7,575 nucleotides of DNA, from the NCBI GenBank assembly GCA_902490445.1, contig CABUDZ010000094.1, forward strand, positions 1 to 7,575. Reading direction: 5' to 3'. The position numbers and the translations under genes are program-made. This DNA is from an uncultured Collinsella sp. (GTDB lineage Bacteria; Actinomycetota; Coriobacteriia; Coriobacteriales; Coriobacteriaceae). Below, one piece after another: positions 5,704 through 7,575 of the stretch (positions are counted from its first letter, which is position 1; every line of letters starts with the position of its first letter). The notes under the pieces were generated by a model. It was not told where the DNA came from, made no database searches, and saw only the letters and a list, made by a program, of their open reading frames with translations.

Positions 5704-6673
5704 GAGCCTCCCCTCCCTCGCAGAAAAACGGAATGATCATGTCGTCAAAGTCCTGAATCTCCTCGTGGCCAAAGCCCTCAAAGAACTCGTGTCGCTTCTC
5801 ACAGGCCAGGTTGTTGTAGACCGCAAACTGCGTCGCCGGCGGGCAGACGATATCGGCTGTGCCCGTGCCAAACAGCACGGGGCATTTGACCATGGGGGCA
5901 AAGTTCTTGGAATCGAAGTACGCCAGTTTGGCATAGGCCTCTTCAATACGAGTCGAGTCCTCGTCAAACCAACGCGACCAATAACGCAGGCCCTCATAAG
6001 CGATATCGTCGGCATCCAGATCCCAAACAAGGCGGAAATCCGACAGGAAGGGATAGAGGATGGCGGCACGATTGATAAGCTCGCTATTAAGCGCGCAGGT
6101 CGCAATGCCCAAACCGCCGCCCTGTGATGCGCCGTTCACAAATACGCGGGAAAGATCGATGCCCTCGAGCTCGCGAACAATACGGCACAGAATGCGGATA
6201 TCCTGGTGCAAGCGGACATAGTAGAGGTTGGCCGGGTCGCCATCGATACCGGCGACGATATGGCCCGCGACCGTTGTGCCTTCAAATCCACCAATATCCT
6301 CGGAGGGGCCACCCTGGCCGGGGCAGTCGAGGGCAATGAGCGCCATGCCCATACCCGCAAACGACGCCTGCTCGAACCAGCTGCGGCTTGCACCCGGATA
6401 GCCGTGGAACTGTAACACCAGCGGCACGGGCTCGTCCGAAACCGGCTTGAGATACTTGGCATGCAGGCGGGCGCCGCACATGCCGGTATACCAGAGGTCA
6501 AAAAACTGGCAGGTCGCCGTATCGGCAATCGATGCCGCCTCGACCGCATAGTCGATCTTGACGGCGTCAGCCTCAGCTATGCGGTCGTTCCAAAAGAGAT
6601 CGAAATCGGATGGACGGGGCATGGCGCCACGATAACCACCAAATTGCTGTTGTAGCTCCTGAGCGCTTGGCAT
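5696..6673 (-). CDS. CE7 carbohydrate esterase (acetylxylan esterase / cephalosporin-C deacetylase family)
   Basis: 325 residues from the ATG at 6673, which begins with the family-like MPSAQELQQQFGGYRGAMPRPSDFDLFW; a TTG five codons earlier is possible but has no well-spaced ribosome-binding site. Alpha/beta-hydrolase of the AXE1 family at full length. Elements: FHGYPG with oxyanion Tyr92, CPGQGG (117-122, in place of RGQGG), nucleophile Ser183 in NGASQGGG, Asp274 in GTADIVCPP and His303 in GFGHEE. These numbers closely match the Thermotoga maritima TM0077 triad as I recall it. CE7 enzymes remove acetyl esters from small sugars and cephalosporin C, usually as hexamers. No signal peptide, so it acts on imported substrates. 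In a nan operon the obvious substrate is O-acetylated sialic acid (inference). A CE7 gene also sits in the pneumococcal neuraminidase locus, as I recall. The next gene overlaps by 8 nt. Confidence 0.9.
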   Translation of the reverse strand: MPSAQELQQQFGGYRGAMPRPSDFDLFWNDRIAEADAVKIDYAVEAASIADTATCQFFDLWYTGMCGARLHAKYLKPVSDEPVPLVLQFHGYPGASRSWFEQASFAGMGMALIALDCPGQGGPSEDIGGFEGTTVAGHIVAGIDGDPANLYYVRLHQDIRILCRIVRELEGIDLSRVFVNGASQGGGLGIATCALNSELINRAAILYPFLSDFRLVWDLDADDIAYEGLRYWSRWFDEDSTRIEEAYAKLAYFDSKNFAPMVKCPVLFGTGTADIVCPPATQFAVYNNLACEKRHEFFEGFGHEEIQDFDDMIIPFFCEGGEAHV

Positions 6674-6709
6674 GGCCCGTGAACCCAACCTTTCGAAATC
6701 GCAACGGAG

Positions 6710-6737
6710 GTGCGCCCGGCAAGGGAACTGGGCGCAC
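6710..6737 (-). repeat. 8-bp inverted repeat (hairpin) between ABC ATPase and CE7 esterase genes
   Basis: GTGCGCCC (6710-6717) and GGGCGCAC (6730-6737) are perfect reverse complements around a 12-nt loop, in the 80-nt gap between the ATPase stop and the esterase ATG. The minus-strand sequence after it (CTCCGTTGCG) has no T-tract. It may be a partial terminator or an RNA stability element; it is too weak to call an intrinsic terminator. Confidence 0.5.
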
Positions 6738-6753
6738 GGGAGGGAAAGCGAAC

Positions 6754-7575
6754 CTACTCGCCGAGCTTGGGATGAAGCAGCGACGGCGCAGCGCCGAGCA
6801 GCATCTTGGTGTAGGGGTCCTGAGGGTGCTGGAAGACCTGCTTGGCCTCGCCCTGCTCGACGATCTTGCCGCCATTCATAACGATGATGTCGTCAGAGAT
6901 ATAGCGGACCGTCTGGATGTCATGGCTGATGAACACCATGGCCAGGCCGAGCTCCTTCTTAAGGTCGGTCAGCAGGTTCAGAATCTGCGCGCGGACCGAA
7001 ACGTCCAGAGCCGAGGTGGGCTCGTCGGCGATGATGGCATCGGGGTTCAGCGACAGGGCACGGGCAATTGCGACGCGCTGGCGCTGGCCGCCCGAAAGCT
7101 GGCCGGGAAGAACCTCGGCGGCGGAGCTGGGCAGACCGGTGAGCTCCAAGAGCTCCTTGACGCGCTTCTCCTGCTCGGCCTCGGTACCCAGGTTGTGGAC
7201 GCGCATAGGGTCGAGCAGCTGCTCGCGAACGACCATGCGGGGGTTGAGCGCCGTGGCCGGGTTCTGGAACACGACCGAGATGACGCGACCCATGTGGCGA
7301 CGGTCCTCGGCGGTACGCTTGGTTACGTCCTTGCCCTTAAAGTAGACCTTGCCGCTCGTGGGGGCCTGCAGGCCGCACATGACGTTGGCGGTGGTGGACT
7401 TACCGCAACCGGACTCGCCGACGATGCCGATCGTCTGACCGGGCATGAGCTTAATCGTTACACCCTGGACGGCGTGAACCAGGTTAGGGTGCAGAATCGA
7501 GCCGGTACGGGTCCTAAAGGTGACGTGGACGTCATCAAGGAAGATGATCGGCTCGACGCCGTTGACTGCGGTCTC
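6754..7575 (-). CDS. Opp/Dpp-type ABC transporter ATP-binding protein, 5' end cut by window (probable sialic-acid importer)
   Basis: The frame stays open to the window edge, giving 273 visible residues; the true start lies beyond 7575, and ATG 7446 is internal. ATPase motifs in order (visible numbering): Walker A GESGCGKST (53-61), Q-loop VFQNP with Gln104, ALNPRM (109-114), signature LSGGQRQRVAIARAL (160-174), Walker B IIADEP with Glu185, D-loop SALD, and switch His218 in FISHD. DPYTKMLLGAAPSLL near the end is typical of peptide/nickel (Opp/Dpp) ATPases. The protein stops about 20 residues later, without the Cys-rich oligo_HPY tail of stand-alone OppD/OppF. It would energise an importer at the inner face of the membrane. 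SatABCD of Haemophilus ducreyi and the Corynebacterium glutamicum Sia system are sialic-acid importers of this class, so the nan genes downstream suggest that substrate. A true peptide transporter cannot be excluded. Confidence 0.92.
   Translation of the reverse strand, partial: ETAVNGVEPIIFLDDVHVTFRTRTGSILHPNLVHAVQGVTIKLMPGQTIGIVGESGCGKSTTANVMCGLQAPTSGKVYFKGKDVTKRTAEDRRHMGRVISVVFQNPATALNPRMVVREQLLDPMRVHNLGTEAEQEKRVKELLELTGLPSSAAEVLPGQLSGGQRQRVAIARALSLNPDAIIADEPTSALDVSVRAQILNLLTDLKKELGLAMVFISHDIQTVRYISDDIIVMNGGKIVEQGEAKQVFQHPQDPYTKMLLGAAPSLLHPKLGE

Overview
The window looks like chromosomal DNA of a high-GC gut actinobacterium. Collinsella or a close relative in the Coriobacteriia is my best guess. 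It rests on protein style (a WhiA/RapZ pair, RapZ with the actinobacterial Arg in its Walker A) and on a sialic-acid gene set typical of host-glycan scavengers. No tool was run, so the genus is an inference. All eight genes lie on the minus strand and are read from high to low coordinates. There are no RNA genes, mobile elements, CRISPR arrays or gene-free stretches over 300 bases.

Region 1 (about 7575 to 1970) is a sialic-acid (N-acetylneuraminate) uptake and catabolism operon. In transcription order it holds the 3' part of an Opp/Dpp-type ABC transporter ATPase, two tandem genes of the CE7 (acetylxylan esterase / cephalosporin-C deacetylase) fold, an N-acetylneuraminate lyase-family aldolase (nanA), a ROK-family ManNAc kinase (nanK) and ManNAc-6-phosphate 2-epimerase (nanE). 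Read together: import of sialic acid, removal of O-acetyl groups in the cytoplasm, cleavage to ManNAc plus pyruvate, phosphorylation, and epimerisation to GlcNAc-6-phosphate. NagA/NagB, a sialidase, the rest of the transporter and any regulator are not in the window.

Region 2 (about 1868 to 12) is the housekeeping pair rapZ-whiA, separated from nanE by a good Rho-independent terminator. The gene usually found between these two (yvcK/gapR) is absent here.

The most unusual element is the second CE7 gene (4852-5703). It is an intact reading frame, translationally coupled to a complete CE7 esterase, but it has lost the catalytic serine (Gly in its place), the oxyanion-hole Tyr region and the RGQ-type motif, and carries two internal deletions, while keeping the Asp and His. 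It looks like a pseudoenzyme partner. Also notable are a NanA whose residues for the sugar side chain differ from classical NanA, strong hairpins without T-tracts in three operon junctions, and a Shine-Dalgarno of nanK buried in a small palindrome.
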